A DNA stretch of 64,000 nt from NCBI RefSeq assembly GCF_900188355.1, contig NZ_FZNX01000004.1:310001-374000 (forward strand), read 5' to 3'. The notes under the pieces were generated by a model. That model was not told the DNA's origin. It saw only the letters and a list, made by a program, of their open reading frames with translations, and ran no database searches. Source of the DNA: Lutibacter flavus (GTDB taxonomy: Bacteria > Bacteroidota > Bacteroidia > Flavobacteriales > Flavobacteriaceae). The position numbers and the translations under genes were made by a program. This document shows, piece by piece, positions 55,401 through 63,826 of this stretch. How positions within the stretch are numbered: the first letter of the stretch is position 1; each line of letters starts with the position of its first letter.

Positions 55401-55489
55401 CTTACTGTTCCAGTAACTTTTAATTGTTGTGCAAAAATAGTTGCACAATTAAATAGTAGAAGGAGTAAAAATGTTACTTTGTTCTTCAT
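52487..55489 (-). CDS. SusC-like TonB-dependent receptor, GH144 locus
   Basis: The 1000-residue receptor has a signal peptide (FNCATIFAQQ), a carboxypeptidase-regulatory-like domain (VTGTVSDESGNPLPGASVIV) and DEVVVIGYGKMNVKDLTSSI at the TonB-box region. A plug follows (GSTSPLYVVDGMFFDNI, GVKAANGVVLIETK), then a long barrel ending VYTLGVNIKI. It should form the outer-membrane importer with the following SusD. The 254-bp gap in front of it carries the repeated TTGATGTAGT words, presumed targets of the adjacent regulator. Confidence 0.92.
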   Translation of the reverse strand: MKNKVTFLLLLLFNCATIFAQQLKVTGTVSDESGNPLPGASVIVKNSTIGVQTDFDGKFTIDNLSNSATLVISYLGYISIEQNVNGQSTINVTLKEDSQALNEVVVIGYGKMNVKDLTSSITTIKSDEISKTPTGAAMQALQGKVAGLQVVSVGSPGESPTIRVRGIGSYPGSGSTSPLYVVDGMFFDNIDFLNTSDIVSISVLKDASASAIYGVKAANGVVLIETKSGGYNQKTEVVYDGYSGVQVAQNVLKMANAEQFTTMAIESGSAADVSFINNAMQRFGRSRINPNVPDVNTDWYQEILRAATIQNHSISISGGSENASYAIGTNYFAQEGVLDTKNEYERFNLRSKIAFKATDWLTVGGNMILSNATKYSPESSAWNQAYFAVPILPIHDEANTEAWPINYASAQSIGYRGGQNPFPSLDYNNNRSKNRKILANFYMEFNLIPKKLTFKTTYNHSNSTFNTRNVDLPYYITDGFQRPISAVTKRAENFSNQIWDNVLTYTNKFGDHDLTVMAGTSFRDDAWDMLTARGEEIPSIDQEVAWYISQAGTINVDSVNDGGSRQYGLSYFGRVSYNFNDKYLLYGTLRADGSSKYQEKWGYFPTIGAGWILSEEDFLKENDILNYLKLRASWGQLGNSNVPASDGANTTSIVDTAIDGVLVSGTVSSSTFSSLKWELTEETNVGITSRLLDNRLSIDADYFIRDTKEAVIPVGFPLIAGSVNKSVGSIRNSGFELAMNWNSSVSDNFKYTIGANISTLKNEVLDLYGQEYIDGGSAEFRQRSYVGEPLLAFYGREVVGVYQNDAQVQADPAAVANGLVPGDLIYKDQNNDGFIDDEDRVVLGSYLPSFMYGLNIGFTYKDFEFSTSMMGQTGNKILNRKRGELIWTSDGNLDADLAINRWHGEGTSNSYPSSAGLRKGWNQKMSDYFVEDGSFFRIQNIQMAYNIKTINMPNIRVSLTAERPFTSFKYNGFNPEVANGIDTQTYPIPAVYTLGVNIKI

Positions 55490-55563
55490 TGTGTGAAATT
55501 TTAAATTAATTAAAGTAAATGTATCTTTAATTTTTATGAAGTATAAAAAATATCCACTTCTTA

Positions 55564-55676
55564 ACTACATCATTAAAAAAAAGCCTCTAAAATAGCAATT
55601 TTAAATATGTTTATATAAGCTTATGATGCATAACTAAATATTACGAAAACGTTTTTTGATGTAGTATTGATGTAGT
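55564..55676. promoter_or_regulatory. Repeated TGATGTAGT words before the second susC
   Basis: TTGATGTAGT occurs twice in tandem at 55656-55665 and 55667-55676, an 11-bp period of about one helical turn. The reverse complement ACTACATCA lies at 55564-55572. These are the only such words in the gap between the SusR-like regulator and susC, and are proposed as its binding sites. Confidence 0.5.
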
Positions 55677-55743
55677 GAATATTTTAATTTTATGCTTTTT
55701 TATGGTCAAAATTAATAGATAAGTGATCTAATTTAACCAAAAA

Positions 55744-58533
55744 TTAGATTTTCATGAAATATTCGTTCAAATTTTGATTGTTATCAATATTTAGTTTTTT
55801 GCGCAATCTATATCTGTGAATTTCAACACCACGTGCAGAAATTCCCATAAGAGGGGCAATTTCTTTTGTTGTTAAATTCATTTTTAAATAAGCACATAAT
55901 TTTAGATCTTTTGCAGTTAATTGGGAGTGGTTTTTTATCAATGATTTAAAAAATGAGTCATGTATTTCGTTAAAATTAGATTCAAATACTTCCCAGTCTT
56001 TTGAAGTGTTTATGTTTTTATTAATGGTTGACAGTAATTTATCAAGTTTAGGTTTGTTAATAATTTCCTTTTTAAAATAATGCAACTCTCCTTTAATGGT
56101 TTCTAAAAGTTCATCTTTCTTAGTCATACCCATTGCAGTATTTGCTAATTCTTTTGTTTTGGAATCTAACTCAATTTCATGTTGCTTTTTTTGAAGTTCA
56201 TTTAATTTAATTTCATTTTTTAACGCTTCTTCTTTTCTATGAATTTCTTGTTCGTGTTTAAATTGTTCATCTAAATAATTTTTGTGCTTTATAAGTACAT
56301 ATTTATTTATGGTGGTTATTAAATATATTACAAGTGAAATAAAAGCTAATAAAATGAGAACGCCCCCAAAACCTAAATACCAGGGAGAATTTATATATAA
56401 TTTAATCGTTTTTGTATCGCTGTATACTTTAAAATTTAAAAAAGAACGAATTGTTAAATTAATTGAACCATATGGTAATCCAGTAAGTTCAATTTTACCA
56501 TTTGTACTTGTCCAATGGTTGTTCCCTAAAGAATATTCGATGGAATTATTTGATAATAGGGGTGAGTTTAACTCAATTAAAACGGTATCTTTTTGTTCTA
56601 AGGAAACTTCAGAAAGTAAATTTTGTTCTTTGCCGTTTAAATACAACCTACTTACTGAAGGTGCATTCATTTTAGTGTTCTGACTCAATTTATTTGGATT
56701 CACAACTAAGATATCGTTGTAAAGGGAAATATAAATTAAGCTATCATTTACAACTACAGCTCTTTGATCTCCTTCTCCACGAACTAAACGACCGTTATAA
56801 TATTTAACGGGTAAATAAATCTGGGATAAACTATCCTGAATGTTTTTTCTAATAAAAATGGTGTTATCACTTCTTTTAAATACAGTTGAACTACCTGAAT
56901 CTTTATTTAAAATAATAGAATTCTTGTCCTTTCCAAGTACTTTATTAAGTGATTTGAAATCTTCAATTTTATCTTCTAAAGAATTGTACGCATACCATTT
57001 ATCATCACTATAAAATGCTATATTACCTTCTACATTATATAGTTTTATATCGTATACATTTTTAAAAAAGCTATTGTACTGTTCATCAATTTTTAAAATT
57101 TTATCATAATTTTCTGAAAAAGACACCCTGTGAACTCCTTTAGAAGCATGAGACACCCAGGCTACATGCGATTTTTCAAAAGCAATATTTTTAATTGGAA
57201 TATTAATATTTTTAACGTCACTCACTTGCCAATTTTCACCATTCTTATCATAGATAGTTAATCCTGAATAATTTCCTTGTATGTATTTGTTTGGATATCC
57301 TGGTATTATTTTAAAAACATACCCACCATTTTTAGGACTTACCAAAGATAATTGGTCGTTTAAAATTTTATAAGTTCCCGAATTATGTCCGCAAATAATT
57401 TCATTTCCCACTAAATTTAGCGACCAAATATGGCCTTGAGAACCTTCAATAAAACTCACTCCTTTTGAGGTTGATTTATAAATTCCCGTATTTGTTGCTA
57501 AAAAAACTTCATTATTTAATTGAACAATGTCGTAAACAGCTCCAATATCTTCTTTAAATGGATTTAAATAATATGCATAAAAATCTATTGGAATTGCTGA
57601 AATTCCATTATCTAAAGCGAGCCATAAAATTTTGGAAGAATCTATTGTACATGCTAAAACAGTATTGTTTTGAAGGCCGTTTTTAACTGTTAAATTAATA
57701 AACGTATTTAAATTTATATCATATTCATAGATTCCTTTTTTTATGGTTCCGGCATAAATTTTACCTTCAAAATATTGCAATGAATTTAATTGATGTTCTT
57801 TTAATAAATTATTAAATGGGTTTTCCCATTGTACTAATTCGTTATTAGAAAACGTATATAATCCGTGAAGAGAAGTGCCAATTAAAAGTTCATTATTTTT
57901 ATATAAACAAATAGATTGTACTCGATCATTTGCAATTTGCTCGGTATTCTTAATGACTTCTAATTTATTACCTATTAACTTAAGTAATCCTTTTCCAATA
58001 CCTTGAACAATAAATTGATTATCAATTACAAAGCCAGCCATTATAGTGCAATCTGCCTTTAAAATTTCGATTTTCCCATTTTCATATGTAAATAGTGTAC
58101 CAAAAGATTTGAACAAAATTTGGTCATTTACCTTGTAAATTCCCCAAATAGACTGAGATACGATTTGAGAGGGTAATAAAGTTTTACTTAAACTGGTATA
58201 TTCTAATTTTCCGTTATTTAACCGTGTCCAATAGCCAAATTCTTCATATGAGCCTGTAAATATTTTATCATCAACAACTTTTAAAGATCTAATTATGGTC
58301 TTATTAGGAAGTTTATTTAAATACCAGTTTATTCCATCAAATTCTAAGAGTCCTTCGTTATTTGCTACATACACATGAAATTCGTCAGTATCTATACTCC
58401 AATTTTGATTTCCTCCACCATAATCGTTAGCATTAAAATTACTAATTGGCGGCAATTTTATTTGACCAAAAACAGCTGATGAAATAAATATGAGACTAAA
58501 AATAAATGCACTTGACGCTATTTTTTTTAACAT
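55744..58533 (-). CDS. SusR-like membrane-spanning LuxR-type regulator
   Basis: The 929-residue protein has a signal peptide (SSAVFGQ) and a periplasmic sensor made of about a dozen propeller-type repeats (residues 25-640). A Y_Y_Y-like domain follows (about 650-713; IEYSLGNNHWTS), then one membrane segment (about 718-742), a coiled coil (about 745-800) and a C-terminal LuxR-type helix-turn-helix (872-929; LKMNLTTKEIAPLMGISARGVEIHRYRLRKKL). There is no histidine kinase or receiver domain, so it is a one-component transmembrane transcription factor with SusR layout rather than an HTCS. It probably binds an oligosaccharide in the periplasm and activates the susC operon 254 bp downstream. Confidence 0.87.
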   Translation of the reverse strand: MLKKIASSAFIFSLIFISSAVFGQIKLPPISNFNANDYGGGNQNWSIDTDEFHVYVANNEGLLEFDGINWYLNKLPNKTIIRSLKVVDDKIFTGSYEEFGYWTRLNNGKLEYTSLSKTLLPSQIVSQSIWGIYKVNDQILFKSFGTLFTYENGKIEILKADCTIMAGFVIDNQFIVQGIGKGLLKLIGNKLEVIKNTEQIANDRVQSICLYKNNELLIGTSLHGLYTFSNNELVQWENPFNNLLKEHQLNSLQYFEGKIYAGTIKKGIYEYDINLNTFINLTVKNGLQNNTVLACTIDSSKILWLALDNGISAIPIDFYAYYLNPFKEDIGAVYDIVQLNNEVFLATNTGIYKSTSKGVSFIEGSQGHIWSLNLVGNEIICGHNSGTYKILNDQLSLVSPKNGGYVFKIIPGYPNKYIQGNYSGLTIYDKNGENWQVSDVKNINIPIKNIAFEKSHVAWVSHASKGVHRVSFSENYDKILKIDEQYNSFFKNVYDIKLYNVEGNIAFYSDDKWYAYNSLEDKIEDFKSLNKVLGKDKNSIILNKDSGSSTVFKRSDNTIFIRKNIQDSLSQIYLPVKYYNGRLVRGEGDQRAVVVNDSLIYISLYNDILVVNPNKLSQNTKMNAPSVSRLYLNGKEQNLLSEVSLEQKDTVLIELNSPLLSNNSIEYSLGNNHWTSTNGKIELTGLPYGSINLTIRSFLNFKVYSDTKTIKLYINSPWYLGFGGVLILLAFISLVIYLITTINKYVLIKHKNYLDEQFKHEQEIHRKEEALKNEIKLNELQKKQHEIELDSKTKELANTAMGMTKKDELLETIKGELHYFKKEIINKPKLDKLLSTINKNINTSKDWEVFESNFNEIHDSFFKSLIKNHSQLTAKDLKLCAYLKMNLTTKEIAPLMGISARGVEIHRYRLRKKLNIDNNQNLNEYFMKI

Positions 58534-58767
58534 AATTTACCAATATTTATGAGATAATATTAAAATAGATCCTACTTACTTTGTTGAGTGAACTATTAGA
58601 TAAAATAAAATTGTATTTGCAAATGAATTATGAAATATAGGGAACTTTATAGTAATTTGCGATAGAATAAATAATTATTTTAAACATATATAAAAATATC
58701 AATTCATAACTTTATCTGCCTATTTGGCAATTGTAAAGTTTTGGCTTAATATTCGTCTACAAGAAGT

Positions 58768-60504
58768 ATGAGTAAAACAAAAGTATCATTTTGGTGGGCC
58801 TTTAAAGAATTTATTTGGCCGAGAAAGAGAATTATTTTTATAGGGTTGGTTTTAATAATGGCTAAAAGTTTGTCCAGCCTTGTATTGCCTTATGCAAGTA
58901 AAAACTTAATAGATGATGTAATTCCTTCAAGGGATATGAATGCATTAACTACGTTAATTATTATTGTATGTGCTGCCATTCTTATTCAGGCGGTAACTTC
59001 ATTTTCTTTAACACGTTTGTTAAGTGTAGAGGCACAACATTTGATATCGCTGCTAAGAGCAAAAGTTCAAAGAAAATTATTAACCTTACCCATAAGTTTT
59101 TTCGATAACAATAAATCAGGAGCGCTGGTTTCTAGAGTAATGACAGATGTTGAAGGTGTACGTAATCTAGTTGGAACCGGATTAGTTCAATTGGTAGGAG
59201 GTACTATTACTGCAATAATTTCCTTGGTAATTTTATTAAAAATAAATGCGTTAATGACCTTATTTGTATTAGCTCCTGTTGCAATTTTTGCAGTGGTGGC
59301 TCTTAAGGCTTTTGGATATATACGACCTATTTTTAGAGCGCGTGGAAAAATTAATGCAGAAGTAACAGGTAGGTTAACAGAAACTTTAAACGGAGTTCGT
59401 GTAATAAAAGGTTTTAATGCTGAAGATCAGGAAAATAAAAGTTTTGAAAAAGGAGTGGAGCAATTGTTTTTAAATGTAAAAAAGAGTTTAACCGCAACTG
59501 CACTTATGACAAGTTCTTCAACTTTTTTATTAGGATTGGCATCAGCTGGGATAATGGGAATTGGAGGGTATTTTATTATGAAAAATACAATGACTTATGG
59601 TGAGTTTGTGTCTTTTACGTTGTTTTTAGGTTTTATGATTGCTCCAATTGTACAAATGAGTAATATTGGAAGTCAGTTAACAGAAGCGATGGCAGGTTTA
59701 GATCGCACAGAGGAGTTAATGAATATGACAGAAGAAGACAATCCTGAAGTTAGAACTGTTCAATTAGATAAAATCACAGGCGATATCATATTTGAAAATG
59801 TTTCGTTTAGTTATGAAAAAGGCAAAGAAGTGTTGCATAATATTACATTTAAAGCGCCAAAAGGAAGTGTAACCGCATTGGTTGGTTCTTCTGGATCTGG
59901 TAAATCTACAATTGCCGGTCTGGCTGCTACTTTTTTAAACCCTTCAGAAGGGAAAGTTTCTATAGACGGAATAGATATGTCTACTGTTAATTTAAGTAGT
60001 TTTAGAAGTAGGTTGGGGGTAGTGTTGCAAGATGATTTTTTATATGAAGGAACTATTAAAGAGAATATCTTATTTCCAAGACCTAATGCAACTGAAGAAC
60101 AGTTATTAAATGCTGTAGAAGGTGCTTATGTAAACGAGTTTACGGATAGGTTTGATGATGGTTTAGAAACTGTTATTGGTGAAAGAGGTGTTAAATTATC
60201 AGGTGGTCAGCGTCAAAGAATCTCAATTGCCAGAGCGATTTTGGCAAACCCGAAAGTTATAATTTTAGATGAAGCAACTTCAAACTTGGATACTGAAAGT
60301 GAATCTTTTATTCAAAAAAGTTTACATACTTTAATGAAAGACAGAACCACTTTTGTAATTGCGCATAGATTAAGTACTATACAACAGGCAGACCAAATTT
60401 TAGTTATTGAAGAAGGAAATATTGTAGAAAGTGGAAAACATGATGAATTATTAGCTAAAAAAGGAAGGTATTTTGATTTGTATACGTATCAAAGTAGAAT
60501 TTAA
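58768..60504 (+). CDS. ABC transporter, MsbA/LmrA-type half-transporter
   Basis: The 578-residue protein fuses six membrane segments (residues about 20-300) to a nucleotide-binding domain. Walker A is GSSGSGKST at about 373-381; the Q-loop is VVLQDDF, the signature LSGGQRQR, Walker B VIILDEATSNLD, and the switch His is in IAHRLST. Homodimeric exporters of this type flip lipids or drugs. It is divergent from the SusR-like gene, with no shared function evident. A strong stem-loop follows its stop. Confidence 0.92.
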   Translation: MSKTKVSFWWAFKEFIWPRKRIIFIGLVLIMAKSLSSLVLPYASKNLIDDVIPSRDMNALTTLIIIVCAAILIQAVTSFSLTRLLSVEAQHLISLLRAKVQRKLLTLPISFFDNNKSGALVSRVMTDVEGVRNLVGTGLVQLVGGTITAIISLVILLKINALMTLFVLAPVAIFAVVALKAFGYIRPIFRARGKINAEVTGRLTETLNGVRVIKGFNAEDQENKSFEKGVEQLFLNVKKSLTATALMTSSSTFLLGLASAGIMGIGGYFIMKNTMTYGEFVSFTLFLGFMIAPIVQMSNIGSQLTEAMAGLDRTEELMNMTEEDNPEVRTVQLDKITGDIIFENVSFSYEKGKEVLHNITFKAPKGSVTALVGSSGSGKSTIAGLAATFLNPSEGKVSIDGIDMSTVNLSSFRSRLGVVLQDDFLYEGTIKENILFPRPNATEEQLLNAVEGAYVNEFTDRFDDGLETVIGERGVKLSGGQRQRISIARAILANPKVIILDEATSNLDTESESFIQKSLHTLMKDRTTFVIAHRLSTIQQADQILVIEEGNIVESGKHDELLAKKGRYFDLYTYQSRI

Positions 60505-60507
60505 AAA

Positions 60508-60540
60508 TAAAAAGCTTCTCATTTTTTGAGAAGCTTTTTA
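60508..60540. terminator. Strong terminator after the ABC transporter
   Basis: A 14-bp perfect stem, with AAAGCTTCTCA (60511-60521) and TGAGAAGCTTT (60527-60537) at its core and A/T runs on both sides, has a 5-base loop. The flanking A and T runs make it work in both directions, serving the convergent small gene as well. Confidence 0.85.
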
Positions 60541-60552
60541 TTTTGAAGCAAA

Positions 60553-60702
60553 TTACGAATTATAATTTTTCAAAAATTCATGAAACGGAATTGGTATTAA
60601 TTGCCGAGATTCATAATGTGCTACATAGGTTTTATAGTTTTTCAAAGCAAATTCTTTAATAAATGAGGAAGATTTTTTATCATCTTTTTTTGTACTTTCC
60701 AT
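60553..60702 (-). CDS. Small hypothetical protein, 49 aa
   Basis: ATG at 60702 opens a 49-residue protein (MESTKKDDKKSSSF ... IPFHEFLKNYNS) with a charged N-terminus and an aromatic-rich second half (KNYKTYVAHYES). There is no signal peptide or membrane segment and no family recognised. It ends against the bidirectional terminator, stands free of other genes, and has a composition like real proteins, which supports it more than its length does. Confidence 0.45.
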   Translation of the reverse strand: MESTKKDDKKSSSFIKEFALKNYKTYVAHYESRQLIPIPFHEFLKNYNS

Positions 60703-60906
60703 TTAGAAAAAAAAATTAGAGGTTAACAGTTGGTTTTTAAAGATTTAAAAATAAGAAAGAAATTCTTAATAATCAAACTGAAATCGATGATTTTTCACAA
60801 TTAGCACCTGAAATTTAGAGAATTAACCATTTGTTAATGAGTATTTACCTTCTTTTTTATAAAAACGGGTAAATTGATGAATAAAAATTTGTTCTGAGAA
60901 AAGTTT

Positions 60907-61653
60907 TTACACAACAATTTTAGTAATTTTCATGGATCCAAAGGAATCATCTAAAATATATTCCCCAGCAATTTTAGTCAAAAATTCATCTGTTGCTTTC
61001 CGGCATCCTCCCCAGTCATGGTAATCGTCTAAAATAATGCTGCCTCCAATAACAAGATTTGGGAAAATACGTTCTAAACAAGTTTTAACGGGCTCATACC
61101 AATCCACATCAATATGGGCAAAAGCCACTTTTTCTTCAATTTTCATGGTGTCTTGCAGCAAACCTTTTATTAAATAAATTGACTCAGATTTTCTGTCAAT
61201 TTCAAAATTATGAAGATTGATTTTAACTATTTCATACAAATTATCTTCATAACCATAATATTTGTCGCCTTTAATCCCTTTAGATTTTCCTTGGGTTATT
61301 GTTTTGTATCTATCGTGTACATCTTTTGTATCATCTTCTGTGGGAGGCGGTATAATTCCAAAAACATCATAAATAAGGAATGGACGTTCTTTTGACTTTA
61401 GTTTCGAAATTAAAATTGAAGAACCACCTAGAGCACAGCCGGCTTCAATAAAAATACCAGGTAAATTAGCCTCTTTTATGGCATTACAAGTTGATGTGAT
61501 ATTTACCAATTTTTTATTAGTTAGATAGGTAAGTTTTTTATCACGAATTTCTGCAATTAAATGTTGGTTTGTAATTGATAATTTTGATAATAATGCTTTT
61601 TCTTGATATATATTTACTACCTCTTTTAATATTTTATTTATTCTTTTTATCAT
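60907..61653 (-). CDS. TylF/MycF-like class I methyltransferase
   Basis: The 248-residue protein has the TylF (macrocin O-methyltransferase, PF05711) pattern: FIEAGCALGGSSILISKL for SAM binding, LIYDVFGIIPPP, FAHIDVDWYEPVKTCLERIFP and GGSIILDDYHDWGGCRKATDEFL. The two acidic residues of DDYHDW are the expected metal ligands. The family methylates sugar hydroxyls in antibiotics and surface glycans. No sugar-biosynthesis partners are nearby, so the acceptor is unknown. Confidence 0.82.
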   Translation of the reverse strand: MIKRINKILKEVVNIYQEKALLSKLSITNQHLIAEIRDKKLTYLTNKKLVNITSTCNAIKEANLPGIFIEAGCALGGSSILISKLKSKERPFLIYDVFGIIPPPTEDDTKDVHDRYKTITQGKSKGIKGDKYYGYEDNLYEIVKINLHNFEIDRKSESIYLIKGLLQDTMKIEEKVAFAHIDVDWYEPVKTCLERIFPNLVIGGSIILDDYHDWGGCRKATDEFLTKIAGEYILDDSFGSMKITKIVV

Positions 61654-61752
61654 AATAATTTTGAAAAGGAAACCTAAATTATTTAACAGTTGAAGGCTTA
61701 AAAGTACAACTAATTGTTGGGTTTTTGAATAGGGGAATTTTGGAAAGTCAAT

Positions 61753-62967
61753 TTATAGGGTTTGATTATTTGGCATCCTAAATTGTATGACAAATGAAGA
61801 TAAAATGGTAACTATCCCTATAGCTAATACAGCATATTCTACGCCAAATAAATCTGCAATTATACCAGAAACAATTGCACCAATAGCATAACCTAAATCT
61901 CTCCAAAGTCTAAAAACACCAATACTTTCGGCTCTTTGATTTGGAGATGTAGCATCTGCAATTGCAGATAAAAACGTTGGGTAAACGAGCGCTGTTCCAA
62001 AACCTAAAACAGATGCTATAATTGCTAGTTGATAAAAATCTGTGAAATAAGGAATCAATAAAATGGCAATTCCTTGTAAAAACATTCCCCAAAAAAGCAT
62101 CTTTTTTTTTGAATAAAGATCAGCCATTCGGCCTGTTATAAGTTGACCAATCCCCCAAACTGCAGGGTAAATGGCAGCAATAATTCCAATGCTTTTTGAA
62201 TCATAATTGAGAGAAATTAAAAGAATAGGCAGGAGGCCCCATATCATTCCATCATTTAAATTATTAACTAAACCAGCTTGGGTAATCGAGCTTAATGTTT
62301 TGTTTTTAAAAGAAGTTTCAACAAATACATTGCCTAATTTATTTGTTTGAGTTGATTGTTGTTCTTTATGAACAAACTTTCTTGTGTCTTTAACAAAAAA
62401 TAATGTTAGTAATAATCCTAAAACAGAAATACCAATACCTAAATAAAATGGATAAGGTGTAACTCCATATTTTTGAGCGATAATACCAGTAAGAAACGCA
62501 ACAATTCCAACTGCAAAATAACCAGCAAATTCATTTATTCCCATTGCCAAACCTCTGTCTTTTTCACCTACCAAATCAATTTTCATGACTACGGTGCTAC
62601 TCCAGGTTAACCCTTGATTGATTCCTAAAAGAATGTTTGCAAAAATTACCCAATTCCATGAAGTTGCAGTTATTAAAATAAATGGAATTGGAATAGCAAA
62701 GAGCCAGCCTAAAATCAATAAGTTTTTTCTGCCAAATTTATTAGCTAGTTTTCCTGTAAAGTAGTTTGTAATCGCCTTGGTTATTCCAAAAGCAATTATA
62801 AAAGATAGAATAGCAGTTTTAGAAGCAATCCCAAATTCTATTTCGGCAAACTTTGGGAAAATGGTACGTTCTAAACCAACCATACCACCAACAAATGCAT
62901 TTACAACTACCAAAATTGTAAATTGCTTCCAGTTTTCTTTTAGGCCAAGATTTACGCTATTTTTCAC
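61753..62967 (-). CDS. Major facilitator superfamily transporter
   Basis: The 404-residue protein has about 12 membrane segments and the MFS loop motif GKLANKFGRKNLLILG between segments 2 and 3, repeated as GRMADLYSKKKMLFWG in the second half. ERTIFPKFAEIEFG and the twelve-helix layout resemble drug or metabolite efflux carriers. The substrate cannot be inferred. It precedes the epimerase-like gene's neighbourhood without a shared pathway. Confidence 0.85.
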   Translation of the reverse strand: MKNSVNLGLKENWKQFTILVVVNAFVGGMVGLERTIFPKFAEIEFGIASKTAILSFIIAFGITKAITNYFTGKLANKFGRKNLLILGWLFAIPIPFILITATSWNWVIFANILLGINQGLTWSSTVVMKIDLVGEKDRGLAMGINEFAGYFAVGIVAFLTGIIAQKYGVTPYPFYLGIGISVLGLLLTLFFVKDTRKFVHKEQQSTQTNKLGNVFVETSFKNKTLSSITQAGLVNNLNDGMIWGLLPILLISLNYDSKSIGIIAAIYPAVWGIGQLITGRMADLYSKKKMLFWGMFLQGIAILLIPYFTDFYQLAIIASVLGFGTALVYPTFLSAIADATSPNQRAESIGVFRLWRDLGYAIGAIVSGIIADLFGVEYAVLAIGIVTILSSFVIQFRMPNNQTL

Positions 62968-63027
62968 TGTTTTGACTTCTATCTTTATTTTAGTTTCTCT
63001 TTCTAACTAATTCTTATTAAAGTTAAT

Positions 63028-63801
63028 TTATTCTTTATAGTCAAGAAGGTTTGAATATTTAAATCTATAATTTAATAGAATTTTTAATTTTTCGGAACTT
63101 ACAATTTTATACTCATTTATTGAGTTTTCATCAAACAAAGGTGTTTTTCTTCCTAATTTGTGGTTTTCATTGGTGTAAAAATCTCTTCTTTTTGGATGCG
63201 AATCAGAACAAGCGTTAAATACTTCACCCCAAACATTTTTCAAAATAATTTGTTCTATTATTTCAACGCAATCATCTCTATGAATAAAATTTATAAATCC
63301 TTCCGGATTTTTAATTTCTCTGTTTGGCGGAATAAAATTTACAGGTTTTCTATTGTAACCAAATAAACCTCCAAATCGTAAAACAGTTGTTTTAAAATGA
63401 GTGTTTTCTGTAAATAATTGCTCAATAGTTTTTAACGGACAATCTTTGGTTGGTGTTTCTTCAGTTACAGTTTTATTAGCGTTATTATAAACGGATGTAG
63501 AACTAACAAACAACACTTTTTTTATAGTAGATTTTTCAATTTGCTGAATTAATTCTTTAAAATTATCGATGTTTTTGGTTGTAACTGAAATAATTAAAAT
63601 TTCAGCATTTAAAATTTCAGAACTACTTTTTTCTAGGTTGCTTAAATCAATTAAATAGGGATTTACACCTTCCTTTTTAAGTGTTCTTAATTTGTTAATG
63701 GAAGTAGTTGAGCCATTAATTTTAAAGTCTTTTTTTACCAAACTAGATGCCAAGGGCATTCCTAACCAGCCACATCCTAAAATGCTAATTTCTTGTTTCA
63801 A
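63028..63801 (-). CDS. NAD(P)-binding epimerase-like protein (YeeZ-like)
   Basis: The 257-residue protein opens with a Rossmann motif (SILGCGWLGMPLASSLVKK) and continues with SSTSVYNNANKTVTEETP, where a short-chain-type Ser/Tyr pair is present, then LRFGGLFGYNR and INFIHRDDCVEII. This is the extended SDR/YeeZ group of sugar-nucleotide-dehydratase-like proteins. Its reaction is not known. It ends 60 bp before the MFS gene. Confidence 0.8.
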   Translation of the reverse strand: MKQEISILGCGWLGMPLASSLVKKDFKINGSTTSINKLRTLKKEGVNPYLIDLSNLEKSSSEILNAEILIISVTTKNIDNFKELIQQIEKSTIKKVLFVSSTSVYNNANKTVTEETPTKDCPLKTIEQLFTENTHFKTTVLRFGGLFGYNRKPVNFIPPNREIKNPEGFINFIHRDDCVEIIEQIILKNVWGEVFNACSDSHPKRRDFYTNENHKLGRKTPLFDENSINEYKIVSSEKLKILLNYRFKYSNLLDYKE

Positions 63802-63826
63802 TTTAATTTTATAGTTTTATTTATTT

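Larger units (their letters stand above)
60505..60906. other. Gap after the ABC transporter
   Basis: The 402-bp gap holds the terminator at 60508-60540 and one short minus-strand gene (60553-60702). I see nothing else in it beyond AT-rich sequence. Confidence 0.6.

Noticed and set aside
56282-56683. 133-codon frame opposite the SusR-like gene
   Set aside because: Shadow frame; the sense frame encodes the Y_Y_Y, membrane and coiled-coil region without interruption.
55744-58533. Hybrid two-component system (HTCS) annotation
   Set aside because: The propeller and Y_Y_Y part looks like an HTCS, but no histidine kinase, ATPase or receiver domain follows; the C-terminus is a LuxR-type helix-turn-helix.
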